In this document: positions 12,501 through 26,200 of the stretch, one piece after another
Layout of the letters: each line of letters opens with the position of its first letter
How positions within the stretch are numbered: the first letter of the stretch is position 1
Assembly (NCBI GenBank): GCA_024734555.1
Contig: JANPWX010000215.1
Span: 1,804,929-1,868,928, forward strand
DNA length: 64,000 nt
Reading direction: 5' to 3'
Source: Trochalopteron elliotii
Taxonomy: Eukaryota; Chordata; Aves; Passeriformes; Leiothrichidae
The notes under the pieces: generated by a model
Databases searched by the model: none
The model's input: the letters and a program-made list of their open reading frames with translations, nothing else
What the model was told of the DNA's origin: nothing
Made by a program: the position numbers and the translations under genes

Positions 12501-15500
12501 GAGGTGCTAACATTTACAAGCATATTTTGTCTTACATGAATATGCATTTCCCCTACCATGTTCTCCTACTGCATAATATCTCCACTGCTTGTTTAAGTTA
12601 AATGTATTGCACAAGACAGAGGAATTTCAGAACGCAATGATGTTCTAAATACTTTGTTTTGTAACTTACTGGTGGTAAGAAACTTCTTGAAAGTCTTTAA
12701 AAGGTCTGTTTTCATGCAATGATAACTTCAAGAATCTTAAAATTTAGAAGTAATTATGAGAAGATACAAAAAGATTGAGATTTGGGAGCTGTTGTCTATT
12801 AATCTGTTAATAATTCCCTCACTGAACGAGCTATTGGCCTGTTGTTTATGTGCTTTCTGGGTATAGCATAGACAGAGAACTGAAAAGCTCCTTTATATAA
12901 AAATAGTAAAATAGTCAGAAGACAACAGGTACGCTGGCTAATAGACAATGAATCATTTTACCCGCTGACTCATCCCTCCATGCAAAACAACCTGCTTCAG
13001 CTAAAGAATAGTAAAATGGTGTAGACATTTCCTTGGGAATATTATTTTGAACCCTCTTATAAGGAAGAGGAAAGTGAACTGAAATCTTCCCTATGGTATG
13101 GAGTGTGTTCACCAGTTAATTCAGGGCAGCAGTCAAACCGCTGTCTGAAAATAAGGCATAAACTATGTCTGTCTCTCTTAGGTTATCTTTTTTAATTTGG
13201 GAAAAATTAACATGGAAAAAGGTAGGGACAGTTCTTCAACCCCAGAGAGCTTCCAGTGAATATCAGGAGGAGGAAGGGGGACTGTTGATGATCCAGGATA
13301 ACACTGCTGAACTCTGCATAAACCTGGTATTTAAAATACCCTGTTATTTTGGAAAATCATATTACTCGCTTAAATGGTTCTACATTCTGGTATGCTGATT
13401 TTGATGGATTTTATCTGATGATTTTCAATGTATATTTACCTTAGCATTTTGGTTGAGGTCAGAAATGTGGTTTTGAAAAGAGTCACCCAGTTGCCACCAG
13501 TGTCTCTGTTTTGGTTCATATTATGGAGTGGTTTTAGGAGTGTGCAAAGGGAGTTTCTGTCAAGGGGCACTAAAGCCTAGGATGTGTTCTGACTGCTAAT
13601 GGGCATGCTGTCTTCGTGACCAAACTACCTGTATCTTTGAAATATGTGTTCAGCATCTGGCTGCTCCTCAGCACCAACTGCTTTACGATAAGAGCTGCTC
13701 CTGTCACACCTCAGTTTCCTGGTATGAAGTGACTCTTACCTTTACCGTATCAAAGGTATATTTGTTTCAGTTTCATCTACTGAAAGAGTTGTTTTATTCC
13801 TGCTTTGATAAGATAATTTGTGGAAATCTTGTAGTCTCAAGATCAAAAGCCTAAAAATTAATACAGATCTATATTGCTAGAGTATCAAATTTTATCATTT
13901 GTCCATTCATATAAGCACTGTATGCTTTTAACTGAAAGCATCTGATCTACAGTATTAAGGAACCATGTTTAAGAGTAAGGGACTTGCTGTATGTTCTCTA
14001 GTACAGATGAGAAAAATAAAAAAGGAATTTTGTCTGGTAGAAGTAATCTCAAAAAAAAGAACACCACAGGGAAAATGTAAATATGCTTCTAAGAATGAGG
14101 CAGTAAAGTTGACATTTTGTGTGAATTCGCCTCATCATTCCATGTATCATTTGCAGTGTTCTTAATTAGGGAAGAATGAGGAATTTCCACACCTTTATGA
14201 GGATGTTTTAAAGCTGCAGCAGTAGCTGTAACCTTTCAGTTCCTATGAGCTCAGCAAAAGATGGCTGATTAATGTCACATCTTAAACTGTGTCAACTGGG
14301 CTGTTCATTCCCTTTTTAGTAAACATCCCATTGTCAGTGCAGCTCAGTGTGCCAGCATAAAATATTCTAGTGTTTTAGCTGACTACTTTAATTAAGAGGA
14401 GTATGTATCTCTGTTTACTAGCATGAAGTTAAATGGAAATTTTCTTTAATTATTATAATGACTAGCATGAATGAATAAATCAGGGGCACACACAAAATAG
14501 TGTTCCTGACATTTGTTTGAAGCTTCTCAAAGGATGTGAAAGATACTTCTTTAAATTTGGCACATTCAGATATTAGAGAGATCTCGGAGTGTGTAGGAAA
14601 CATTTTTATAGAAAGCTTTTTATAGAAGGTTGTTGTTAATTTACTCTTTAAAAACGTTTTTATAGCTTTGAATTAATGTTTTACTTTTCTGCTTTATTAG
14701 TTGAAACTAAATGATGGTAGTTTTTAAGAAGAGAGAGGGATAGGAAGAACAGGACTGAGAAAAGCATGATGGCAGAAACAATGGGCCTGCAAGAAGCACC
14801 CTTAGCATAAAAGGAGAGCTGAAAGCACACACACATTCATAAGAATGAGAAAATTCCACTTGGAAAATATACAGAAACCCTTACAGGGGAGAATGGGGAT
14901 GAGTTAAGAAATAGGATTGCATCAAAGTGGAAAGGAGCATTTGGAGGACACACTGAGATCTTTCCCCTGGAGAAGGGTGGAGCACTTATAGAAAACCTCT
15001 GAAAAAACAGGTTGGTCCCATGTAAAGTTAATTTAGAAACCTATAAAACTTACATAATAAACTTAGATTGAAAAAAAGGATGTACTGAGCAATCCCTTTC
15101 TTTTCCCTTAATTTCTATTCTATTCCCTTTCTTTTTCATCTTGTTACTGGAAGAAAATTCTGGAAGTGGGGCAGATGAAAACAAGTCTTGATTTAAAAAG
15201 TAGCCTTTGTCGATTCTGTGATTCTTCTGGTGATCACACATTTTAATATAACCCTGTTTTGCATTATGTTGGGAAAATCTGGACTTCAAGGATTTGAAAA
15301 GCAAGAATCAGTGCTCATGAAGATGTAAGGAGCTAAATAAATATTACTTAGAGGACTTCTCAAAGATGAAAAAAAAAGCCCCACAACCCTGTGAATGTGC
15401 TGACCCTGTCTTGAGAATTAAGTTAGATGGTACAATTTAAAGCTTTGTTTCAACATCTGACAGACACGCTCTGCATGCTGATGCATAATATCTGAAGATT

Positions 15501-18500
15501 GTATGCTTGAGAGAAAGCCTTTTCTGAGCTACATTCTATTTTTGTTAGAATAAAGCAGCTGCTTTTTGGAGCAGAGATCTTCTCAAGTGTTCAATGTTCT
15601 CATTCAAGTTAAGAATTAGCCAAATATTGTGAGCAAATTTTGTGTATGCTTTCTTCCAAGCTGCTGAAGTGGACTAAAGCAAACTATTTTCACCATAAAT
15701 AGTGCAAATGTGCAGCCTGACCCTAGGAGATGAAAGTAAGTTTGCTGCTGTACCTTGCTCCCAAGTTGTCACTGCCTCAGGAATCCAAAAGCATGGAAGG
15801 TTTGAAGCATTTTAAACGTGGCTTGAAAAGAAATACAGCTGGGTAAAACTTTCTTCTAGAGAGACTATGAATAGATGCTATGATATGCCCCTGATCATTT
15901 CTGAAGGAATAAAACTTTGCTTAAGGAAAGAGACAACTGCAGCCCCAAATGTAGCCTTACTAATGGAGCTATTGTAGCTGCAGCACTGCCGTCCAGGAGT
16001 GATACCAGATGACTTTGTACATCTGTTGTTTAGAAAGCCTTGTTTTAAATATTGGGTGTAAGGTGCTCATGTAATTTTGTAAATATATTGAAGCCAGTAA
16101 TTGCAATACTATCCAACATACATACAGCTACACAGTAAACATGTAGCCAGAGTACCAGATTAATATTAGATAGACCCATAGTGTGTGAACTGCACCTCAC
16201 CTGTGTGAGAGACAACAGCAGCAAAATCAAAGTCCACCCTTACTGTGGCCCTAGATGCTTGTGCTGTGCTTGAGAATTTGTTTTGCAACTCCTGAGGTTT
16301 GTATTTGGGTTGGGTTTTTTTGGATGGTGGAAAAAAGGATTGGAGAGATCAGAGCTGTACCAAACATGCACAGAGAAAATGAAGTATCCTCATCCAGCTG
16401 TAATAAATTATGTGTGTACTGTCATAAAAAGCTTTTTGAACTAATCTATAAGCTCTGTTAAGTATAAAATGAGGACAAAAATAACTTTTTAGGCTATAGT
16501 GTCTGCCTGTAACCTAATTCAAAATACAAAAAAGACAGCAGAACAATACGTAGGAAGGAAGCAGTGTGGACAAAAAAAGGAAGAAAACACTGAATTACTC
16601 TTATATGCACTGATAATAGCACAGTACAGCAGTCTTGCCAGTATATTAATATCCTGCAAAAGGATATTCATATAAAATCTGTTGCTCTGGTGCACCAGAT
16701 AATTACCAAATTATGCAAGACATAGGACATTTAACACATACACACACACACAAAAAGATAGATATTGGGTTTTTCCCTTTAATGAAGAAATTCTAAGAAT
16801 TGCTGGTGATGATATACATGTTCATACAGAAATTTTTGCCAGTAGTTTAAGCCATGCTATATCTGTGATCAGGAGGTTTAATCCATGACAGTAGAAGAGA
16901 AGCTGAATTCCTTATTTTATACATACAGGATGAGTTTAGTGTTTTGAATGGCTATAATTAGAAATTTAATTTCCTTTTTTGTATTCTAATGTGGTTTTAT
17001 TAATTACTGCATTTTAAGAGATGATTTTTAATACAGTTCAAAGAATTCTGGGGTCAGAAAAGGCAGCTGTTGAAAGGGTAGCGGAAAGAATAATTTTCGA
17101 ATGTTGGGAAATAGTGAATGGTGAGAAAGTAAAAGGGAAATACAATAATCCAGGAGACTTTGATTGAGAAGGTGGAGAATTCAGTCCCAAGAGAGGTAGG
17201 ATTAGTACACTGAGTAATGAAAATGTAGAAAATATGTGAGTTAGAAAGGGGAAACTAATTCAGGTTCCAGAGGTCAGTGAATGATAATACCTTCAAACAG
17301 TAAAATCTTCTGTTTTGTGTTTCTTTTGCACATGGTAAAGTTAGAAGAATAGATAAGAAAACATTTTGAGAGTGCTCTTTCTAGCTTTAAATATATCCAA
17401 ACTGGGGGTTTTTTTCTGTTTGAAGAAGGCATCTAGAGAAAACAGATGACCCTGTTTACTTTCATAGTTTAATCAAACACTTCTAGTAAAATAGTAACAA
17501 TAGTAGCATGCTTCTTTTAAAGCAACAGTTAAGGTGGGAATTCACCTTTTGCATTTGGAAAGCTGGGTAGTTTTCAAAGATGCAAGTATACTTCGTCAGT
17601 GCTATAGTTTATTGGAAGATAAAGGGATAATAAATTGGAACAGGTGGGTATTTATTGGAAACTTGTACCCTTATTAATTCTTTCATATTGCATGAGGTGT
17701 TTGAAGAAAAAAAGCAAAACTAGTGTGAGGCTAAAGAATGTAATTTAATTTTTGTATTTGGAAAACTGAGAATTACAAAAGATTTTTGTTTTGTTTTCAT
17801 TTCTAAAAGAAGGCAGAGGTTTTAGAGATAGCTTAAGGTTTATCACTTGAACTGAGGTGGTTTCACAGTGAGCTGAGAAAGAGACCTTGTTGTGTGAACA
17901 GTGTATAAACATAGAAGTCATCGTCCCCTTCTCCAGAGAGAGAAAAAATAGCTGAGGACATAACAACAGTGTTGCCTCTGTGACTGTCAGCATAGGAGGT
18001 TAGCACATGAATGTTAGAGGTTGCATTTCTAATTTCCTATCTTTGGAGAGGGCAGAAGAAGAGAGGAGGTTGTCAGATGTTGAATAAAAGCAGCATGAAG
18101 AGAATGACAAAGGCATAATAAAAGAGGGAGGGAAATTTTACAACTGTGGAGCATGGCTTAAAAGTTTAAAGCCCATATTCTTGCTTCATTAACTAACACA
18201 GGGTAAAGTCTGAGGAAGGCAAAGTGATTGATCTTGCATGTGAGGAGATCGAGATAAACTGTACATTTCTCCCTGGGGATTTACTTTGGCCACCTGTGAA
18301 CTGTGGAGAGCTATAGATATCTCGTCTGCAGCAGATTTTCTGAAATTCTCTCTAAGATGTTCAAATAATTTCAAAGTATGCCCCTGGGGTGTGAGAATAA
18401 GAACAGTAGGAATGGTCGCTCAGCTGCTGGAGGGATGTTCCGTGGTCTGGGCTGGAGAGGCAGTGTGTGTATGACCCGGGAAGGCTCTTTCTGTGCAGCA

Positions 18501-20838
18501 CTGGAAATGACACTCTGTGAGGCTACGAGCACTTTAGCACTTCAATAAAAATGTGCTAATTTCATCCCATAGTGCTTCAACTGTAAGAAGCTGTCTTCAT
18601 GTTTCAGAAAGGCCTTTTTCTCCCCTCACTTTTGTAAGTCTAAAGGGGGACAAATATTTCTACTTTGTTACTGTTAGAAGTCTTTGTTAGTAACTTTGGC
18701 GTCCAATTCATTACTGCAGTCATGTTTTCACAGCCTGGTGTGAGAGATAAACCCTTTGCAAATGAAGACAGCATCCATTTTCTTTCTACCTCAGGCCACA
18801 CAGAATTGATTGGGGTAATAAAATGACAGTACGATGTAATATACTGACGGCTCTTTAATTTGAAAACTAGTTCCAGGCTGATTCAAAACTTGCTTAAAGC
18901 TAATTTATGACTTGTGTAATTCTCAACCGGACCAAGGTAAAGGATGATATATGAAAAATGATGCAGAGTTAACATAATATATTCAAACCTGTCAGCTTGA
19001 AATCATCTATAAAGGATTTGTTTCAATCTTTTTTTAGTTTTGCTCTAAAGAAGCAATAGCAGACAAAGTAGTGGCTGTTAGGCTGGTGTGAACACTGTTT
19101 TAAGACACTGTTTTTCCATCATCATGTTTAAAATGGAAATTCTTGTGCTTTTTAGGAAAGTGTTTTATACAAAGTTTAAAAATATAAAAATATGCATTCA
19201 TATGTTTCTTCATTTTCTTTAAAATAAGAAGCAATGTCGGGCTGCTGTTTTGTTTAGTCAATATCTGTGCTGATGGTAACATGGATTGGTAAATACAGCA
19301 TGTTGCTGCTGTTCACTGTGTACTTTGCCTGTATATGTATATACAGGTTACACAGGTCTGTATACACACATCCGTGTCCTATTTACATATACCATGCATA
19401 CCTGTGTATGTGCCTCAGTCTTGAATTAAAGGTCTGGTTTTTGAAAAGCAAAATGTGAGAATAGTCAAATTCTTAAATTAAGCCACAACATCAGCATAGC
19501 ATAAAACATAAATACCTCCCTTTGAAATCTATCACTTTCATGTGGCTTGCAGATGAAATCCACATCTGTTCTGTATGTGCTATTGATTTTTCAGCATACT
19601 GTGTCAGTGTTCCTTCTGCACAGAAAAGGACAATACTAAAAGTTCAAAGTGTGCTCCTGTACGGTAGATGCAAAGAGCAAATACACTGATTGGAGTGAAG
19701 GGAGGAAGAGAACTGAATACTGCAAAAACTAGTAAGCAGATTCCATCCCAGGACTAGAATATCTGTTTCTTTATGTATTTGTGTCAACATATAATTAAAA
19801 TACGATTTTCTGCAGAAAAGAGATTGATTGAGCCCATGCATATGTGGTATCTTAAATTGCATGAACATTTAGGTTGCAGGGAAAGAGCCATAGTTAAAAG
19901 CAGGACTGTCTTTCTTGCATAAATATAGCAGAATGTTTACACATTTCATGTTTCTTCTTCAAGGTTTTTTAAGTCCAAGAAGGTTCATGTTCTGAGGAGC
20001 TTTGATCAAAATCTGCATTTTTCAGGAAAAAGTTTATTATTGGGCATTTGGAATTTATTTGTTTATGATGCACTTATATTTTCACAAAGTGCTTTTACAT
20101 TTTGAGGAAGTTGGAAGTACCATTTAGTGGCTTTCCCCCATAATTTATTAATATAACTAAATACTGTGATCCATTATAAAGCTATGTGTTGATATGTCTG
20201 ACTTGAAAATGCAGATTTGTGATTTTTCCTGTGTAGTTTGGAAAGTAATAATAAGTTAAATAATAAGTTAATGAAGTGGGAAGGGCTTAAGCACCAGAAA
20301 ACACATGTACCAAAATAGTTACTGTGTTAATTATATGTCCATAAACCACCACGTCCATCACTGCTACAGCTGAGGCTGACACATCAATGATAATGCCATA
20401 GTCATTGTTTCTGTCATGTAGGACCTTGAAAAAATAATGAAGTGACTTTAGGATAATAAATTTTAATTATTTTTGAAGTACATTTTTCCTTTTAATACCT
20501 CTTTGTTAAAAACATTGATTCAGGTCAGTGGTACAGATTTTTTGCCTTTCCTTTCCAAGTTTAAATGATGCTAATATTTTTTCAGGTTGTTTTACTTGCC
20601 AGAGTACAAGTAAAAGTACCAGGATTTCTAACCAGAACTGTTGCTCACTTGGCCACATACTCAAAACACACCTGGAAGCAGCTCCCTAAAAGTTCTCATT
20701 TGCACCTTGCAGCATTTTTATTGTGGTACTGTTCATGAAAGGATCTCATTCCACTTACTAAATATGTCTGTTCTGAAAGCTGTATTTCACATGTTGCCAA
20801 ACTAGTTCAGAGCAACATAGATTGCCTGTGTTACATAT
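9550..20838 (+). other. PHF14: PHF14 intron, second segment
   Basis: AT-rich intronic DNA with no recognisable gene. It holds a (CA)6 run at 16741-16752 and scattered short A/T runs. Open frames are at most about 90 codons, have no domain and do not show conserved splice phasing. I could not identify any further repeats, though old ones beyond visual recognition are likely. Confidence 0.75.
16741..16752 (+). repeat. (CA)6 microsatellite
   Basis: Six perfect CA dinucleotides, preceded by acacata and followed by an A run. Confidence 0.9.
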
Positions 20839-20969
20839 TCAGATCACAGAATAGTCTGGATTCCTAGGGACCTACAGGGATCATCAAGTGCAACTCTTTA
20901 AGTGAATGGCCCATACTGGGATCAAACTCAGGACCCTGGCATTATTAGCACCATGCTCTGACCAACTTA
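20839..20969 (-). mobile_element. tRNA-Ile-derived SINE with CR1-like tail (TguSINE1-like)
   Basis: The - strand from 20969 reads taagttggtcagagc, then ggtgctaataatgcca, then a B-box-like gagtttgatcc (20919-20929 on +). This is the body of a tRNA-Ile gene, with anticodon AAT at + positions 20944-20946 inside a ctaataa loop. The first tRNA bases (GGCCGGTTAGCTC) are missing. The tRNA part runs into a CR1-like 3' tail with gatgatccctgtaggtccc and attctgtgatct. A tRNA-Ile head with a CR1-type tail is the design of the songbird SINE known as TguSINE1. The 5' truncation and mutations make it an inactive copy. No clear target-site duplication was seen. Confidence 0.82.
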
Positions 20970-23138
20970 CAATGTGAAAAGAAATAATAGAACCAGTGCA
21001 ATTGCAAAGGAATTTTTATTTGCTTGGATTGGTTTCTGAATAATAAAGTAAATTAGGTTTCCATCCGTCTCTCTAAAAATAGAAGTATTAAATTAGCCAG
21101 CTGGTTCTTAGGAGAAGGATGGCCAAGCTGCTGGAGAAGATGCTCAAGATTTGATATAAAAAAGAATTCATGGACCTGTTGAGACAAAGGAATGTAACAG
21201 AAATGTAAGCTTACCAAATTGCAGTTGCTCAGATAGTTTTTGAAAAACACTGTTTATTACTTTAAAAAAGCAAGTAACTGAAAATGGTTGCCACCATTAT
21301 CTGGCCACAGGTAATAACAGCATAACAAAAGCTTGTTCAGGCACAAAATACAAGCAGAATTCAAGGAGAGAAATCACTGAACCAACAGATTCAGACAAAT
21401 ATATAATTTTCTTCCAGCAGATATGTTTGTTACTTTTGCTTTTTGTAAGAAGCACAGAAGAGCTTCTGGAAACATATTGAGCTGATAAATTGCATGGCAT
21501 TGATTTAAGTTTCTGAAGGAGAAAACAGTACTGTTCTATACTCAGAGTTAGCTTGTGGCTAATTGGGTCATAGTTCACTGGGACCAAACTGAGGTGGCCT
21601 TTGAGAGAGAGGATGTTTGCCTGTACAAGTCCAGGGAAACCACTGAGCTGTCAGGATGAGCATGATGCAAAGTTCCTTTTGATGGTGTATATAGCATGGG
21701 GAAAATTAGACTTTTATTATCAGAATGCTAGAGATTTTTCTCCTTGCAGCTCACTGTGTTTGGCTGACATTCTTCCAAGATACCTTATTTTTTTCTTTTG
21801 TTCCACAGATCCAGCCTTATGCCCATAAAATTCAGTGCAATGGCAGTTGGACTTCACTGTTAACATTTTAATTGATGGTATTCTTTAGTCTTCACTAAAA
21901 GCTATTTTGTTCTGAAAGCTGTTTTGTTCCTAAAATGTCTGTCTCATACCAAACCTGAATTTTAAAGCGGCATGTCACAAATTGGTCCAGAATATCCTTT
22001 TTCTAAGTTACAGAGAGGTGATGCGATGAGAAAGGTGTAAAAAAGCTTTATTAGAAATATTTAAGCTCAGAAAGTGTTTTTTCCACTTTATAGTATTTGA
22101 GAACTCCCTCCATGTGTTAATTCTTTTACAGTATCTGGTGTCACTAGATGTGATTCTCTGTGTGATTCAGTAATGGTTGTTGGACCAGTGCTCACTTTTT
22201 CCCTTTCCATGCAATGGTCTGAACTTCAATTGCTGAATATTATCATTACGAAATTTTAATTTATTTTTTGCAGGTTGTTATGTTTGAAAACTTAATAATG
22301 AGCTCGCAGCTTGCAGTTTCCAAAAGTATAATCTTGATTTCCTTGCAATTAGTGAATGTAGAAAGAAAGCAATATATCAAAAGCACATATTCTGCTTGCT
22401 AAGCGATGACATCTGAAATACCTTCTGTAATGAGCATTACGACAAGCACAGTAGAGATTGTACCAACTAATGGATTTTTTCTCTGCATTAAAATGTCTCA
22501 ATCTATGCTGTTATCAAAACTTCTGTGTGAACCAGCGAAGGTGTTAAAGTGGTTTTTATTTTGAATGATTTAGTCATGTTGCATGGCAAAATCAAGGCAA
22601 TTTGGAAAATGGAATGTAAGAATTTTTATTTATTTTACTGTAATGTTAAATTTCCTAAAAGATAGCTAACTTCTTTAACTTTACCAGGTTGTGTGCTATA
22701 TTGGTTTGCAGTGACTGGTAAAAGATATTTGTTGGGGGTTGTTTTAGCATGGCTTCAGCTGTTTTGCAGAAGCATCCATCTGCCATAAGTGGACAAAATG
22801 TAATATTCCCTTCCTTGCAGTTCAGGAGCAGGGGTAGGTATTGGCAACAAACCATGCTTATTCAGAACTTTGCAATTCTGAAATGCTGTAACTACTTAAT
22901 AAGTCTTAAAACACTCTAATGAAGAAAATACTATTATTTCAGGAGAAAATAAATGACAGATGTTTTTGACTCAGGCAAAAAGAAGTTGCCCCGGATAAAA
23001 AGAGTAGAGTTTCAGACCTCAAGTATTTTTTTATTTTTCTCTCTGTGCTTAAAGCACAGTTCCTTTGAAAAGTCTCATTTTCTTGGCATGCCACATCAAC
23101 ACGCTGCTGAGGGGTCTGTTTGTGTCTGTTGCCCTCAG
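20970..23138 (+). other. PHF14: PHF14 intron, third segment
   Basis: AT-rich intron between the SINE and the acceptor of the 23139 exon. The last 25 bases form a good pyrimidine tract ending in cag. No gene or recognisable repeat was seen. Confidence 0.75.
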
Positions 23139-23252
23139 GACTCCGAGCCGTCAAATGAGGTGGTCTCAGAGGCCCCAGGTAACGTGGTACCCTCTACCTC
23201 AAGAAGTAGCTCTGAAGAGCTGATATCGGTGGCACAGAAACGTCCAGAAGAG
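23139..23252 (+). CDS. PHF14: PHF14 in-frame internal exon, probably cassette
   Basis: This exon is 114 nt (38 codons), begins and ends in phase 0, and has no stop. It is bounded by a good acceptor (tgtctgttgccctcag) and an acceptable donor (gag/gtagga). It reads DSEPSNEVVSEAP at the start and EELISVAQKRPEE at the end. It is rich in Ser, Glu and Pro with no recognisable domain, so it is probably a disordered linker. Base composition is clearly richer in G and C than the flanking intron, and the codons look coding. The remembered mammalian PHF14 C-terminus runs directly from the finger (ending SSSSK) into EDENEAE, which is the exon at 55999. I therefore infer that this exon is skipped in some transcripts. 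If the donor is not used, reading continues for 11 codons (starting VGHSV) to a TAA at 23286. Placement in PHF14 rests on position, strand, phase and coding character, not on a recalled homologous peptide. Confidence 0.72.
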
Positions 23253-26200
23253 GTAGGACATTCTGTGTCTATTTTTTTCCAAGATTAACTGTTGGGGAAT
23301 ACACATTTGCCTCTGTTTTTCATGCCAAGTGTTGTGTTACTAATAACAGAGACTTTTTAAACCTAGAGCTCAGTCTTACACTCCCATATAAACAGCATGA
23401 AAGACCAAGGTAAAACTCAGGATTGTTATTAATGGTACCTACAAGTATATTCCATAATATATGCTACTTTTAAAATACTGTTTCTTGTTGTCAGTAATTA
23501 GGAATTTTTTTTATTGTTCCTATCTTTCATGCCATGACAGTAACAGGAGCCCTGTTAGATTCTGGCTAAATTAACTTTATTACACTGAAGAGTCAGAAAT
23601 AGAATCTGTACATAGGTATTATAGGTAGATATAAACTTTTATCATCCTTCGCAAAATTTAAATATGTCTAGCTTCTGGCTTATGTGCAGGAAAGACTCTT
23701 CCTGTTATTGGGTCTTTCTTTGTTCTCGTGGTTTCAAAAAAGTGATGTAGCGTGGTCATTAGTTCATACTTGCTGTTGTTGTAAGCAAAGGTGCTTGTAT
23801 AAGTAGCTCCATGGGGTTGCCAATGACTTAAGGTGTTTTCTGTCCCTGCTGTGCATCCCTGTCATAGTGCACTATAGCTGGAGGAGAGGTTGTCTGTGGA
23901 ATTCAGACTCCTAACTCCATTTCATGGTGGCAGTCATCTTCCCAGAGAACCGTTATTATCCTTAAATTAACCTTTCCTCTGAGATGTAAGTCCTTCCTTT
24001 GTAGCAGCCTTGACATTTAATCTTGACTTAGTCAAACAGTTTAGTTGGTATTATTACTATTAAAAATATATCAAGTACCAGGTAATAAATGCTGCTTTTC
24101 TTCTTAGATTTTTTTTGACTATAATTTTCACAGCAAAGGAGAGTATCAAGTGCTAGTCATAGGAAATACAATGCCATTTATTAGTTTAGTGCAGCCTTTA
24201 GATAAATATCTTCATTTCTCGGATAGTCTTGTCACTTTGTCTGAAGAAGAGGGAAGGTCCAGAGTAGGAAGCCAGGAGAATTCTTTAGAGTGTCTCCTGG
24301 AATAAGACCAGGTAGATTCATTTATTTTGGTATATCATACGTATTCCAGGATAGAAAGTCAGGTTATCACATCTAGAGCAGTCCTGAGGATGGATAGAGT
24401 AGTACAAGCTTTGAGTAAGACTTTTTTATGTATTCTTGAGTAGCAAAGGGACCTCTAGTCTGTGGAGGGACATGGGATCTGCCTCTTAATTCTCAGCTTT
24501 GCCAATTTACCTCACTCCACTGGAGAAATTAAAATTGAGAGCACAGATGATGTTTAAAAATAAAAAGAGCGGAAGAGTGCTGTAGAAAGAGGAATGAAAC
24601 ATGGTTTTAGTTAATAAAAGGTGACTAAGAGGAAGATGGGTACACAGGTTTTGCGTTTGTGGAATATAAGCAGCTCAGCTGTGGGAAAGAGGAAACTTCA
24701 GAGAATCAAAAGATGGAAGTACACCTTCCAAATTTTACAAATAGTTCAGTAATAGTTCATGTCGAAGCTGTTTTACTGAATGTGGGGTCATGTGTTTTAT
24801 AAGGAAATGAGACTTTCTCCAATCATATTTACTGCAGTTTGTACAAAAGGGAGAGAGGTGAGTCAGAAAGAGTTTTGCGGTTGGATTTGCAGGGAACCTT
24901 GAGAGAGGATCACCAGTATGCTGAATTTCCAAATTCAGAACCCACCATGAAACCACCCATCTAAGTTACTCGTGGGTAAGTCAGCATGATAAACAAACAC
25001 TTGTGAATTGCACCCTAAAAAACAGGTCCAAAAAGTGTTTGCAGAGCTTGACTTCAACTAATGCCTTTTTTATTTTTAATTTTGTTTGAAGTCTTCTGGT
25101 ACATCTTTCAATATCTGCTTAATGAGTTAATATTTGGAATGACTACTGACTGGTGCATTATTTGTTTAATTTATGTCTTATCTTCAAACCATCAGTATTG
25201 GTGAGAGTTTTTAAAGAAAAGCTCAAACACAGCTGTGGAAAAGAGAAATGTGAGGAAAGAGTAAAGAAGGCAAGGTGGTTAACAGCAAAGGGTTTTAGGA
25301 AGGTGGAGAAAGTTTGAGAAGGTTGTGGAAAGTGGTGTCCAGAAGGAGTCTTGGGCTTGCAAATGTGAGGACGCACAACTTCTAGTCAGAGAAAGTGTGG
25401 AAAATCCCATGAGCTGCCACATTAATTTGAATAAAGCACTTTTTTTTTCTGCCTACAATTTGTTTTCCTCTTAGATAGGCCGGTCTGAATCTAACACTCG
25501 GTTGCTTGTGTCATCAGGAGGATGATATTCGTGGGATGTAATTTGATCACTCAAATGAGGTTTTGTTTTGCTTGTCTAGTCATTCCTCCTAATAGAAATG
25601 ATGGTTGAATATTGAGTTCTCAACAGGAAGACAGAATGGCATCCACTCCTCTTACTGCTGCCCTTCCTCCCAGTCACTTATGATGCTCTAAAGTTAGATT
25701 TAACTGTGTTGGATCAGGACAGTGTCCAGCTATGGGGCATAGGACAAAAGCCACTGCAGAAATAATAAGCATGTTGAGTGTTTAGATCTAGACAACTGTG
25801 AATTTTCTGTGATTTTCACCTCTCAGTGGTTCAGGAAAGTGTGTGTATTCATCAGCATATTTCACATGCAGAAACCTTCTGTCTTATAAAGTAAGTGAAC
25901 TGACTTTAAAATTAGAAAGATACTTTATTGTCTCTTTCCAAAAGTTGTGCAAGCCTCTATAACATTTAAGTTGTATGGATTTGAATGCTTGAATAATTTT
26001 AATTAGTGTCCATCCTAAAATAAGGATGTGCTTGATAACTTACTATTGTATATATTCCTTGGGGGTTTTTAAGAATTGAAATTGAAAAGTGGCATTGAAA
26101 GAAGAATTCAGTACATTTGGAAGGGGATAGATGTGTGTCATCCTAATTCCAGTGTAATTTTGTTAGACCTTCTAAGCAGTTTATATAGTTTCAGCAGTTT

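Noticed and set aside
20907..20969. A functional tRNA-Ile gene on the - strand
   Set aside because: The first 5' tRNA bases are missing, stem pairing is damaged and a CR1-like tail is fused, so it is a SINE.
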